From Nephromyces sp. MM_2019 (lineage: Eukaryota > Apicomplexa > Aconoidasida > Nephromycida): a DNA stretch of 14,470 nt. The DNA lies in assembly GCA_015657535.1 (NCBI GenBank), contig JADHZB010001960.1, forward strand, positions 1 through 14,470, given 5' to 3'. A program made the position numbers and the translations under genes. The notes beneath the pieces were generated by a model. It searched no databases, was not told the origin of the DNA, and saw nothing but the letters and a program-made list of their open reading frames with translations. Position 1 is the stretch's first letter, and every line of letters starts with the position of its first letter. Shown piece by piece: positions 1 through 10,187 of the stretch.

Positions 1-3000
1 CATCTGTCATTAGGGGCGAGTGTACTTCACTCGATCCTAGCGCCCTTACTCAACCAAAGCTCGAATGTAGATCACACGATGCGGTTATTGCAAGCAAGCT
101 TTTTCCAAATAACACTTGCCACTCCCGCTGTGTTTCGGTAGCATGCCATAATTTCAGTGTATCGTGATACGCGAAAGTCCCTACTCTATGAGACCTACCA
201 ACTTCATTGATATTATAACAGGTCATGTCCGGGATTTCCACCACTTTTTCATGTTTCATGAGAGTATTGAAGTATTCAGTTTATGAAATTATGCGCTCAA
301 TTGCTATTAGCATGTGAAATTTGTCGGCAATGAGTAGGAAGGCATGAGAAAACAATCAACTCTATTGCTTACTTGCTTATGTGCAACACCGTGAAGTGAA
401 GTAGAAAATGTGAGCGAGTTATATTTTCAATGGGAGCGTGCTGCAGTTTAAATACAAGCCGTGCATAGGTGCTTTACTATTTATTGTGACAGGTATGGTG
501 AGCGTTTATATTGATGCTACTTAAATATCTCAAATGTTTGCCTAAGTAAGTTAGGTAAAGTCATTTATACTAAGTGAGTTATTTGAGGATCTTGGATCAA
601 GAGAAGTAACAAGGAATGGCGCTTCATCTTTGTGTAAATCGAGAATATTGTTTAAGTGGTATTTGAACAGGAAGCATTAGGTAATTACGCTTCATGATAT
701 TACGAATTTTTCGTGGTTTAACTGCGCATGAATGATACGAAGTGCAGGGAACTGAGTAGGTCTGAGTACAAGAGATTCTAAGTGGTTGCTTTGTCGCATT
801 TGTGGGTAACATGGGAATTAATTAACATGTACTTTGAAATAAAATGGTTTATAAATCTGATCCAAGACTTCGGGTAAGACACGGTGACCACGTTGCTTAC
901 CTAGTATTGCTACAAAATTTACTTGATCTGATAGTAAGCTTTGTTTCGCAGACTAATCACATGATCGTAGTAGCATATTTTGCACTGTTTTCAATTTACA
1001 CAATCCGGTGGGCAGTACCGCCGTGCACGTTGCATCCCCTGGCTTATTTAGTGAGCGGGAAGAGTTGAGCCTGATTATGGAACGATTTGCTCGTGGTATT
1101 TTAAGAAGCTGGAGGGATGCCGCGCTACCTACGAAAAATGTAAAGCACACTAAGGAAGGTATTCAAATGAATAAGCAGCAGTATTTTAAGTAACGATTCA
1201 CAAAAGATACCCATCTCTGGTGTGCCGATGCAGACCTATAAGAAGGAAGAATTATATTTGATCTAATGAGACAGTCCTAACGCCGCACTGCATAGCTCAC
1301 AAGCAGCTTCCTGTCTTACCGAACAGATTGACGTATTACTCCACGAAATATAATACACAAAAATAAATCGTAGCGCCTCTTTGTACGTAGAGCATTGTCT
1401 TTTTGCAACCTTGCTTTTTTTGTTTAGCAATGAGCTTGCTTATGAAACAAGCAGTGTTTCACTGCATTACGAGTAAGAATATGTACTCATAAATTCCCAC
1501 TATGAAGAAATCTATCGTAATGCTGAATAGCTGCAGCATTGTATGTAATCCCCTTTTAGTAATAGCTGCTCGAAAAGGTTATGAACCAGGAATTCGCAAA
1601 CTATAAAGTAGAACATGCTATAAGCTAAAAAAAAAGCCTGGCTATCTGGATGTGAGAACAAAGGAGCTTTCGTTGACATTGTCGTTCATTCAATCAACGG
1701 GAGCAGGGTATCAAGAGGTAGAAGACTAATAAAAAGGCATTGCAAGCAAAAGATTTGAAGTGGCGCTGAAGTAGTTTTAACGCAGTGGTTAACTGAAGTT
1801 TGTATGTAAAATGTATCCCACGCATGTTTGGTGAAACGTTGAACAGGTCACTAAATTTTCTCAAAAGGACTACGCCATGAATACAGTTTCACACGGAGCA
1901 AAGAAGTTTAGATTCATAGAGTACTGTGGCCCACCTTAAAAGGAGTACTACAAAGTTACCCACAACTAGCGTCACCTTGATAATACTCCTTGCGAAAGCC
2001 GAGTAGTCATAATATTCCATCAAAATGTGGTGAGTATACAATAAATGCAAGGGTTACGGCATCACAATTTTGTCATCACTTGGCTTTCGGTGATAAATTT
2101 CCTGCAGATGATTAACGGGGGAGCTTCAGCTGTGGATAGACTGATTATGATTACAATGGCTCAAGCCAGTTTAGTGCTTGCAAGATTACTCAGGTTAAGA
2201 ATGAAGGCCATCTAGAATATAAATGGCATTATTAGCGGTGCGGCAAAATAATTTTGCGAAACAGCTCAATTCTCTCATGGGTTGGGTTGACTTTCGCCAG
2301 AATGCAGTCAGAAGAAGTAGCAACTAAGTGTAGGCATAAGTATTCCTGGCTCTCTCGTCCTGGAGGCTGCCCTAAGCATACTAAACACATTTTTTCACGT
2401 AAGTAGATCAACCTAGAGCTTAAATAACTTCTTCTACTATGATATCAAGCTCAATTAATGATTGAAAAAAACCCTTAATAGCGTGCAAGTAGTGCCACGT
2501 GGGTTTATTACGCAGAGTCTTCTGAGGCTGCACAGCAGGGAGCCTTTCATTCAGAAAATATCAGACATAGGTATAACTACGCATCCACCCCAGGCGCGCA
2601 GAAATAGGCGCCATATGCGATATTGGCGAGAAAGGTCATGTTGATAGGATCGACTTAAGACAGCTGCGAAAACGCGCACATCATCAAGTCGATGGCTAAC
2701 CATTCTTACGATGGTATTTCACAGCTACACGTTTGTACAGCTGCACATTGCTTGCTAGATTAGTAAGCTTGCACTTGTAGTTGCATTGTCTCATTACATG
2801 ACGGCTCCCAGCTCTTATTCCCACAAGGCCAGATTTTTTTTCCAGGAATTGCAGGGGTCCAACTGATGGAGTACCGGATTAACTTCAGGAGGTAATCGAC
2901 CGTGGCATAGAGTAAAGTCTAGGCGAAAAATAATACACACGTTGGAAAGGGGGGGCATCAGCGCCTGGCCACAAGGGTTTTAATACGTTAAGGGCAGCAG

Positions 3001-3223
3001 CAAGTGCAACGAAACACGTACGGTGTGGATGAATAGTCAAGGCCATAAGATTATCAGCTTTTGGATTGCACATGGTGATACTTTGAGCTGCCGCAGCGGT
3101 TGTGGTGAAGCATTAGAGTGGATGTAACATAAGAGAAGGTAGGAAGGACGATTAACAGTAGCGACAATGACAGGCTGCCGTACGAAAGTAAAAGCAGCCG
3201 TGAAAGGGCATTTCGGCATAAAG
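1..3223. other. Intergenic DNA with no recognisable gene
   Basis: No stretch here gives a recognisable protein in any frame. The open frames are short (about 60-97 codons), start at arbitrary ATGs, and lack family motifs. Base composition is balanced between the strands, unlike the strongly biased DNA right of about 5,275. I see no microsatellites, tandem repeats, tRNAs or terminal repeats of a transposon. Short inverted repeats occur (for example 8-bp arms at 2649-2656 and 2686-2693), but at a density expected by chance. Small exons of a divergent gene cannot be excluded by eye. Confidence 0.55.
3190..3193 (-). terminator. Candidate Pol III terminator for tRNA-Trp
   Basis: On the minus strand a run of four T residues (context GCTTTTAC) lies about 30 nt past the tRNA 3' end. 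RNA polymerase III commonly stops at T4 or longer. This is the first such run downstream; assignment is by position only. Confidence 0.4.
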
Positions 3224-3295
3224 TGAGCCCAGAGCGACTCGAACGCTCAACCTTCTGATTTGGAGTCAGACGCGCTACCGTTGCGCCATAGGCCC
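3224..3295 (-). tRNA. tRNA-Trp (anticodon CCA)
   Basis: A complete 72-nt intronless tRNA reads on the minus strand. The 7-bp acceptor stem pairs GGGCCTA with TGGGCTC (two G-U pairs), followed by discriminator A. The D arm is GCGC/GCGC with loop AACGGTA. The anticodon stem TCTGA/TCAGA closes the loop CTCCAAA, which places CCA at positions 34-36. The variable loop is AGGTT, and the T arm is GAGCG/CGCTC with loop TTCGAGT. The A box (TGGCGCAACGG) and B box (GTTCGAGTC) fit RNA polymerase III internal promoters. CCA is not encoded, as expected for a eukaryotic nuclear tRNA. Its role is to deliver Trp at UGG codons during cytosolic translation. Confidence 0.95.
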
Positions 3296-5275
3296 TTGTG
3301 GCGAGGCTCCTGTTTTTTTGCGCAAATCCGTAGCTTTCTGTGTGCATAGCGCTTCGCGCAGCGGGCGGCCAGCGGTCTTCACATGTGATATTTTTTCCTT
3401 ATGCCGTATGCCAAGTTAAAACGATGCCGCAAGTGAAACTTTTATGTTTTGTGGAGTTTTGGATTACCTTGTAGCATGGTACCCCGGACAAAAAGCGGCA
3501 AAGAGGGGGGAGGAAGCATGATTATGGCCGAAAGAGCGCACGCCACAAACTCTTACAGTTTTCCTGTGAAGAGTAGACGCACAAAGCGACGTGATTCATG
3601 TGCTTGGGGTACCGCATAAGGTTATGGGGCAGAGCTGCATGTGGTTAACGCAACCAAGAATGTTCAGGAATATCGTACAAAAACAGCTTTATTAAAAAAT
3701 AATGGCGATAATATGATCATTGCGCAAAGAAGTACCATGCAAAGTCAACTTTGTCGGTTGCCCTTGCTGTCTCTGGCGTATCAGATGAAGGTCTCTGGGA
3801 GTTCGACTGACATTGTAGCAGTGAGCAGTAATTGCTACAGCAATCAGTATCTAGAATAGCCTAATTTAGAATTAAAAAGCATTGCCAGTTTAGATATTAA
3901 TGAGGCAGTAAAAAACCTTTGAAGTATGGAGTGCATCATGTAGCTATGAGGTTACCGCAAGCGTTAAACTTATCGCAGTTTTTGATGAAAATCTTGTCAC
4001 GCATGCTGCAAAAGTGCATTCCTCATCACTCTAATGTGAGTGCAGCACAGCGCGTTATAATAGTATTGAATTGCTTGTAAGGTGCACTGTAAGCACTTAG
4101 AGTGCTTATCTTCATGAGTGATGGGAAATTTCAATCGACGTACAGAGATTTCATTAGCATTTAGCCTGTGTAGTGCAGCTACTGCTGCGATGATAAGCAG
4201 ATTTGAGGTTTTATAATCTTGCATACGAGGTTGAATGAAGTCTTGGAGGTCATTGTGATGATAGAGCCAAATTACACAGATTACACAAAGCTCAAACTAG
4301 CATCACCAAAAGGGCTATGAAGCACGATGTCTTGTTTTTAATATACTGTGCATTCGCATTTTCTTGCGAGTGTGCTAATTCTGCTTTTCGTCTTTTCCTG
4401 CTATTACCAAGCAACCCCTGCAGACGAAGGTTGGGTGTAAACGTAAATAGCATGGTACTGCAGTTGGCCACGGCTACTTCCATCGTATAGTGTGTAGCGT
4501 GCTACTTGAAACATATCGGTGTATCTTGTAGTAGGATCAAATTTGTCCATTAAACAACCACCTCCTGCGCTGACGATAGTTTTGTTTTCGAGCTTCAAGC
4601 GTGCTATCGCCGTAATGATCATAGACCAGAGTTTGTGCTCCAAATTCCGAGCGTAGTGAAACGTAAGTACCATAAAAAGAGGGGTGACGGCGGCCGACTG
4701 ACCGGGGGTACGGCTTCTCTACGTGACAAGCTACAGAATTGCAAAGACGTCAAGTAATCAAAGAGACGCGACAGACAAAAAAATTAGAGGCAACCTAATC
4801 AAAAATTATTATTTGCATGTAAGCGAGCGATATGCAATTTGTTTCCAACCAAGTAGCGCCAAGCTTACGGTGTGATTCCTAACGAGCCTCGTAGGATTCG
4901 AAAGCCCTTTTATTCTATCACGTGACCCCTTACTAGCACAGCGAAGCAGCATTGAAAGCAGCCAAGTACGTCGTCCCCATGGGGTCAAAATGCTAGAGAA
5001 GATACGGCATTTCCTGGAATTTATGGAAATATGAAGCCATGACCACATATATTTATAATTTTTGAAGGAATTCAGAAAGTTTGGTAAATATTCCATAACG
5101 GTATATGATGATTTCCCAAAACGAGCAAACGTTTAAATCGCAAGATCTCAGCGAATCTGCTACTCTCCCAAGGTAACTACCTGGAATTTTAAAAAGTTTC
5201 GCATGCCAGTGGCAGCCTAAAATGTCGACATTTAGCGCCAAGGTCTACCATTGTCTCCGACTTTTGCAGTAAGGT
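3296..5275. other. Intergenic DNA with no recognisable gene
   Basis: Composition is balanced between strands, as in the region left of the tRNA. The longest open frames (minus strand at 5096-4809 and 4673-4404, plus strand at 3641-3859) give proteins I cannot relate to any family. Short palindromes are present: 8-bp arms around a 3-nt spacer at 4090-4108, CCCCATGGGG at 4975-4984, and 7-bp arms at 3814-3820/3833-3839. These are about what random sequence of this length would give. The right boundary is where A+C-richness of the plus strand begins. Confidence 0.5.
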
Positions 5276-5299
5276 TTCAGACCAAAAACCAAAATGGAA

Positions 5300-5397
5300 G
5301 ATTGGAGGCCCTGCTTTCACCTTAGAATATCCGCCACAAACACTTAAAGACTGGAGGCCTTATTTCCGCCTTACAACATACGCCAAACGTGCTTATA
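5300..5397. repeat. Two diverged tandem copies, about 49-bp period
   Basis: Two adjacent copies begin with GATTGGAGGCC (5300) and GACTGGAGGCC (5349). Each continues through a similar series of a TTTC/TTCC block, a CCTTA block, a (C)CGCCA block and CTTA. They differ at many positions, so the duplication is old. They sit just inside the left edge of the A/C-rich block. Confidence 0.6.
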
Positions 5398-5413
5398 GCT
5401 TGCTGCAAGCTAT
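5395..5413. repeat. 19-bp near-perfect palindrome
   Basis: ATAGCTTGC and GCAAGCTAT form 9-bp inverted arms around a single T. It could be a protein-binding dyad or a cruciform-prone site. No function can be assigned. Confidence 0.7.
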
Positions 5414-6033
5414 CAGCGAATAAAGTAATGGTAAGTGGCTCACGGGATACCATAACGTCCAATTTCAACAAAATGAATAGAAAAACAAAATATCACTAGC
5501 ATCCTACTACTACACAAATTCAAGATCTCTCCTACCAACAGCGTACGATATAGCAATCGATCTTGAGCATATCGGCTGCTGACAATACCAGAAACAAAAA
5601 ACTATCGGCTTCAGACCTGCATTAAAGCTCTTAAAGTTATTGAAGGCTGCGTAACTGTGCAGTTCACTGTATTGCCTAACACGAGAGGCAGAAAATGGAG
5701 CCTTACGTACAGACTCGTGCTCCTAATAAATATAAATAATACCTAATCAAAAATCAAGCTTCTTGTGTATTGATCGTTCTAGAAAGCAAAAAGCCAAGCG
5801 TAACTCGATGCTCCTGTACCAGAGAAATATTTCCTACTAGCACAAGCCTTGGGAACAGAAGCCATCAGCTCACAGGGAACACCATCATGTCAGCAAGATA
5901 ATCAAAACAGCGAATCAGAAAGAGCAACATTCGCAGAAATCCACTCGCTCAAGCGCAAGCCTCTTATACACAAGAAATTTCGGCAATTTAACGCTGCTCA
6001 AGTAAGGGCTGCGCACAACACGTACTCAACGCA

Positions 6034-6246
6034 ATTCCTACGCACACCAACCCCCCAGACCACCCCCTACGAAGACCACCTCCCACGCACACGGCCTTGC
6101 ACGCAAACAACCCTCCCACCAGACCACCCACGCAAGCCACCCCACAGGACCATCTATCACCCATTACCACACCCCCCCAGACCACTTCCACCACACAGCC
6201 CACCTCCACCACACAGCCCACCACCACACAGACCATCTCCACCACG
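6034..6246. repeat. CCA/ACC-rich minisatellite
   Basis: The stretch is built from degenerate units containing CAGACCACC, CACGCA and CCACCACACAGCCCA. The clearest tandem part is 6184-6241, where CCACCACACAGCCCA-like units repeat about every 15-18 bases. It is almost free of G on the plus strand and reads as GGTGGTGTG-type DNA in the RPL23A sense. It produces proline-rich open frames that are artefacts of composition. Confidence 0.75.
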
Positions 6247-6409
6247 TAAATCAATTTAGTTTGATTATCAGGTAGTCCATGAAAAGACAACAGTTCTATG
6301 AGACCAAATTGAGAATCCACACGCGTTAAAGACTCATAAAATCATAAGAACTACATCAGCCGGTTAATGCTAGTCCTCAAAAAACACACTCTCTGCTCAC
6401 ACCACCTCC

Positions 6410-9400
6410 TTAGATGATGCCTAATTTATTGGCGACATCCAGGGCCTCTTGATCAGGAGTCAACCTAACATAAGCCTTTTTCAAACCATCTGGTCGAACC
6501 AATGTGTTGACTGTTAAGCATGTAACATTATACAACTTCTTAATGGCTGTCTTAATCTGCTTCTTTGTGGCCCTAGGATGAACTAACAGCACCAAAGTGT
6601 TGATTTCTTCAATCATTTTCATCGCAGATTCCGTAGCAACAGGAAGCTTAATGATAGAACCTTCATCTAATTTCCTGTCATTATGCTTTGCCATAGAATT
6701 GATTGGATACACAGGCGATCTTGCCTTCCTTAACGTCCTTGGCCTGTTGAAAGGTTTTGCAGGGATAGGGATGTGGCTCTATGCACGTATACGTTGAATG
6801 ACAAAGAAATGAAGGGTCCGTGTGCGAAGCAGTTTGAAGGAAACACAATATGGGACCATCAAAACATGAAATGCTAATAGAAAATAGGGGTTTGGGCTAA
6901 TCATATAAAGCGTTTTTACGAAAAAGCAGCATGTTGAGAATATCAAACAAGTAGCAAATGTTTCTTCAAATTATACTAGGAAAAACGTCTTTTATTAGAG
7001 AAGATACTTTTAGTCTAGCAGCACACACACACTTTAAGCCTCTCAAGTCTAACTATCTCAACGATCACAAACATCACAAGAAATCTCTACTACACACACA
7101 TTAGGGCTTGTTGCGGCACCGACTGTCAGGGAAGCTACTACTGGATTGAACAAAGAACTTGCTCGAGTATTGAGCTTTCTGATAATTTGATGTCGCTAAG
7201 ATTGTTATTGCACCTGCATGAAGGACTGCCACAGTGTAGACCCTAAAACCGTTTGCCCAACATCTTCATACATTCGCTTTTCGCGACGTATGAAGATGAT
7301 AAGCTTACGATAAAGCCTTAGCGACAGGCCGATAAAAGGCGCTTAAAAGAGGGGAAAATACCCAAAAAATGGATTGAAGGCAATATTTTAAGAAAATAAC
7401 ATAAAATGTGGGAAAGAGAGCGAGATATCACAGCTAAAGACCCTAGAGTACTATAGTAGCAGTTAAATGTAAGAAATATCCTTTTCACAAGCAGATTCGA
7501 AGGCTAGAAAAGAGTGAAGCTGGAAGAGTTAGGAAGCCCACACACGCACACACATGTAGCACGCTCTCACACATACATGTAGCACACCCTCACAAACACA
7601 CACTGATACCCATATGCCATTATGCAAAGCAGCAGGATAAGTGTAAAGGATACTAAAAATGCATCATATTATAGCAGAATCCACCAAATTCTTCAAGATG
7701 CAGCATTGCAAAGTCAGACACGTCTATACGTTAAATACCCACTCTGCAGTTTTCCTTAAGTATACATAAAAACAGTATAGCTACGCTTTCTTAGAGCGGA
7801 GAGAGTATCATGTGCAATCGTCAGACAGTGAAGATAAGAAGAAGCTTCTTTCTCCAACGGAGAATTGCCAAGAGAAGCGCATATACAGTTTTCAATCGAC
7901 ACATACAGCAACACACTCTAAGCAAGAGCACATTGACGCATATTATGTGTGCACACACATCTACAAAGCAACTCAAACTTCGATTTAAAGCATTTTATCA
8001 AGATGCAAAGATGGAGAAAACACTCGCGTCTTAACTTTAAATGCCGAGAAAGAAATCAACCGGAGAAAAAAGCAATACGTAGTAAACAATACACACACGC
8101 TAAGCTACGTATACTATCCATCGAATACCTGTAAAAATGAACATTCTTCCTGATTTTCTTGGATTTCAAGGCGGAACTGGCCTTAATAGCAGCAGCAGCA
8201 CGTTCTGCCTGCTTGATGGCTGCAAAATGGATAAAAGGCACAAAGATTAGCTTAAAGTACACTTATCCAATGATTACAACAAATGCAGTTAAATCTTCAG
8301 GAAAGCTTTTCGCACACAAATAAATAAATAACAGGAATGCTTCCAATGGAGTTGCAATTTCCATAAAAATAGCGAAAAATATAGAATACGATAAAGAAAA
8401 AGTTGCGAGAAAACCTAGAAAAACACACATTTCAATATTTACACTATAATGACCCCGAATGAACATATTTCATGCAAAAGTCTATGCATACAAAACAAAG
8501 TACCGACGACGTGAAATCTTCAGCTTAGCAATTAAAGCAGCTGAAAAATAGAAAATAGAACTGGTTGATAAAGGGGTGCGTAAAGGCGCTTTCTTTGACA
8601 TACGAGAGAAATCAATCATCGCATTCTTTCATGTGAAAAATACGTGAAAAGTGGAGCAAAAAGGTTTCATTAAATTGTTTTACAAGTCTCAAACTTCATT
8701 AGGAAGCTATCATCAAAACAAATATGAAGAAAGCTTTAATATAAGGCGAATTCACGATTCATTTCAACACACCAATTTTGCATTCTTACGCAGAAAATTA
8801 GACAGAAATAATCAATCTCTCCTCTAAAAACATAAAGAGCGGCAATGCAGGCCAGCCACATTTCATCACAAGTCTACTCGCAAAAAATCCCTCAAAAAAA
8901 ACTCCTTCCACATATATATTATTTCCTGAAAGCTTCATCCATAGAAAAATTCACATCACAAAACCTACCCCTTATACTCGTACTATCAACATCTACAGCT
9001 CAGAATTGCTCAGGGCCAGCTTCAAATGATATAAACTTCTTTTCCCCCCAAAATACCCTCTTTTTGCTCATCAAATAGCACTAAATTTTAGCTCAAATAC
9101 TACCACTACTTTTCTGCCCCCCAATGCACCATATCACTACCAAAAAAGAAAACACACACAGATACATCCTCCTCCTACCGCAACTAACATATGGTTTATA
9201 CTCTTTTTGGAAGGAGCACACAGACTAGGCAAATAGTACAAAACGCTCTATCGCGATACCTCGTAGTCAGCGCATAGAAAAAGCCGCAAAAAAGGTAATA
9301 CCAACCGCCACAACCTCTCTTCTCTACACAAAAATCAAAATCTTCACACCAAGAACATGCCGAGCTGATAAAACACTTGACTTCTGCAAAGTTGAGAGAA

Positions 9401-9578
9401 AAACTGCTTTTTACTATATCCTCAACACATTCCCGCTTCTTAAATTAAGCGAGAAACTGCTTTTTACTATATCCTCCACACATTCCTGCTTCTTCCTAAA
9501 TTGAGCGAAAAACTGCTTCCTACAAAATCCTCCGCACATGCCAGCTCACATACCTTTCTTGTTGGCGGCCGGCACCAT
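6410..9578 (-). CDS. RPL23A: 60S ribosomal protein L23a (uL23), three exons
   Basis: Coding exons are 9578-9554 (25 nt), 8219-8129 (91 nt) and 6743-6410 (334 nt, TAA stop). They join to 450 nt, 149 codons plus stop, against about 142-156 residues in the family. Donors are GTATGT and GTATTC; acceptors are TTTTGCAG and TTCAACAG; phases are 1 and 2. The protein has a short Lys/Ala-rich eukaryotic N-terminal extension (residues 1-33, with a four-Ala run at 16-19). Next come NVHFYRPRTL (34-43), the core ATESAM (75-80), NTLV (87-90), the VNTLVRPDG loop (117-125), [10 protein letters not shown] (127-136) and the terminal DVANKLGII. These are hallmark uL23 blocks. uL23 binds 25S/28S rRNA at the peptide-exit tunnel and helps dock SRP and nascent-chain factors. 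The start ATG has A at -3 and G at +4. The segment between YP (51-52) and LD (64-65) is two residues longer than usual and poorly conserved. Identity is very secure. Confidence 0.97.
6744..8128 (-). other. RPL23A intron 2 (1,385 nt)
   Basis: Bounded by GTATTC and TTCAACAG in the RPL23A sense; splicing restores an AGG Arg codon and the conserved RPRTL block. It contains CA microsatellites at 7022-7033 and 7539-7604 (the latter with two 23-bp copies starting ACATGTAGC at 7552 and 7575) and the strong hairpin at 7261-7298. The plus-strand open frames at 7810-8134 match no family and lie antisense to the intron. Confidence 0.9.
7261..7298 (-). repeat. Perfect 11-bp inverted repeat forming a hairpin in RPL23A intron 2
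   Basis: CATCTTCATAC (7261-7271) and GTATGAAGATG (7288-7298) are exact reverse complements around a 16-nt spacer. Inside the spacer TCGC (7274-7277) can pair with GCGA (7283-7286) around a 5-nt loop, leaving a small AT/C internal loop. The result is a stem of about 15 pairs. Chance occurrence of 11-bp arms this close in 14 kb is roughly one in ten. It could be an intronic structured RNA element or only DNA secondary structure. Confidence 0.7.
8220..9553 (-). other. RPL23A intron 1 (1,334 nt)
   Basis: Bounded by GTATGT and TTTTGCAG in the RPL23A sense; splicing joins AAG AAA G to CC ATC, giving K-K-A-I. The plus strand is A/C-rich with very few G residues, for example in 8880-9180. No convincing C/D snoRNA was found. 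The short open frames on both strands (8263-8466 minus, 8845-9078 plus) have no family resemblance. Confidence 0.9.
9393..9546. repeat. Three tandem copies (53-56 bp) at the 5' end of RPL23A intron 1
   Basis: The element AAACTGCTT recurs at 9401, 9454 and 9510. Each copy is followed by a TACTATATCCTC- or TACAAAATCCTC-like block, a CACAT block and CGCTTCTT or TGCTTCTT. The first two copies are nearly identical; the third, nearest the exon, is more diverged and shortened. The array ends within about 10 bases of the RPL23A exon 1 donor site. Confidence 0.85.
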
Positions 9579-9617
9579 CTTCGCAACAGATGATATTCAA
9601 TAGCTTCACCGCCTCAG
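9579..9617. promoter_or_regulatory. Candidate shared promoter core between RPL23A and PGM
   Basis: RPL23A begins at 9578 on the minus strand, and the base-composition bias flips just right of it. That makes this the likely centre of a bidirectional promoter or overlapping 5' UTRs. A strong plus-strand donor-like site, CAG|GTAGGA, sits at 9615-9623 and could end a non-coding first exon of PGM. On the minus strand a pyrimidine-rich tract (about 9630-9650) lies just upstream, as is common near ribosomal protein gene starts. No TATA box is evident. Start sites cannot be read from the sequence. Confidence 0.35.
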
Positions 9618-9952
9618 GTAGGAATGTATGTTGAGGAAGAGGGAAAGCATAAAGAGCAGAAAGAGTGATAGTGTGCGCGGAGATCTTTTTCTTTTCGGTT
9701 TTTGATGATATCAGTTGGGTGTATGTACGAGCCTGCAGGCTTCTTGGTTTAGTTTAACGGGCTGTCTGGGGGGGATGGTGTGTGGAGAATGGAGGGGAGA
9801 AGAGGGGGGAAGGATTGGAGGCGCAGGGGTGGCGCGCTATCTACTGAAGGCGAGGGGAGTCGGGGGAAGTGGGAGCACGAAATGCCTAGCGGGGGCAAGT
9901 TGATGGAGGGATGTGGTGAGTAGTTCGATGGGGTTGTTTGATGGGAGGGGGG

Positions 9953-10187
9953 AGCTTGTGTGTGTGTGAGAGGGTTGTAGCTTGTCTGTGCTCGTGGGAG
10001 GGTGGTATAGTTGCGCATTAGTGTGTGTGGGAGGGGGGTAGCTTGCGTTGTGGGTGTGGGGGGGAGGTAGCTTGCATATGTGTGTGTGAGAGGTTGTAAC
10101 TTGTGTGTGCTTGTGGGAAGGTGGAACAGTGGCGCATTAGTGTGTGTGGGAGGGGGGTAGCTTGTGTTGTGTGTATGGGAGGGGCTT
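9953..10187. repeat. Tandem duplication of a G-rich block, about 117-119 bp period
   Basis: Two copies start with AGCTTG at 9953 and 10069. Both contain, in order, TGTGTGTGAGAG, a TTGTARCTTGTSTGTG block, GTGGGARGGTGG, GCGCATTAGTGTGTG (10013 and 10132) and GGGAGGGGGGTAGCTTG. Each copy itself includes three shorter units of the form G-run plus TAGCTTG plus TG-run. The many G3-G7 runs on the plus strand could form G-quadruplexes. Confidence 0.85.

Larger units (their letters stand above)
5276..6409 (-). other. Region downstream of RPL23A, probably 3' UTR or read-through zone
   Basis: This stretch lies past the RPL23A stop and keeps the same A/C-rich plus strand (G/T-rich in the RPL23A sense) as the gene's introns. 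That hints it is part of the same transcribed unit, perhaps a long or spliced 3' UTR. I see no AATAAA or ATTAAA in the minus-strand sense between 6409 and 5276. The open frames here (plus 5849-6259, minus 6320-5988) fall in low-complexity CCA/GGT repeats and look non-coding. Confidence 0.4.

Noticed and set aside
4015..4125. Cluster of short inverted repeats (8-bp arms at 4024/4116 and 4090/4101)
   Set aside because: With 8-bp arms and spacers this long, several are expected by chance in 14 kb; no conserved RNA shape recognised.
4880..4915. T-arm-like GGATTCGAAAG suggesting a second tRNA
   Set aside because: No 5-bp T stem pairs on either strand and no A box or acceptor stem is found at the right distance.
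4404..5096. Minus-strand open frames of 89 and 95 codons
   Set aside because: Residue make-up is generic, no motif or family is recognisable, and no splice sites link them into a longer gene.
5849..6320. Open frames on both strands in the CCA repeat
   Set aside because: Proline-rich (plus) and Val/Gly-rich (minus) translations of the minisatellite; no conserved residues and no splice context.
8995..9075. Possible C/D snoRNA in RPL23A intron 1 (TTGATGA ... CTGA about 60 nt apart, minus strand)
   Set aside because: Box C lacks the purine at its first position, no terminal stem forms between the flanks, and no C'/D' pair is convincing.
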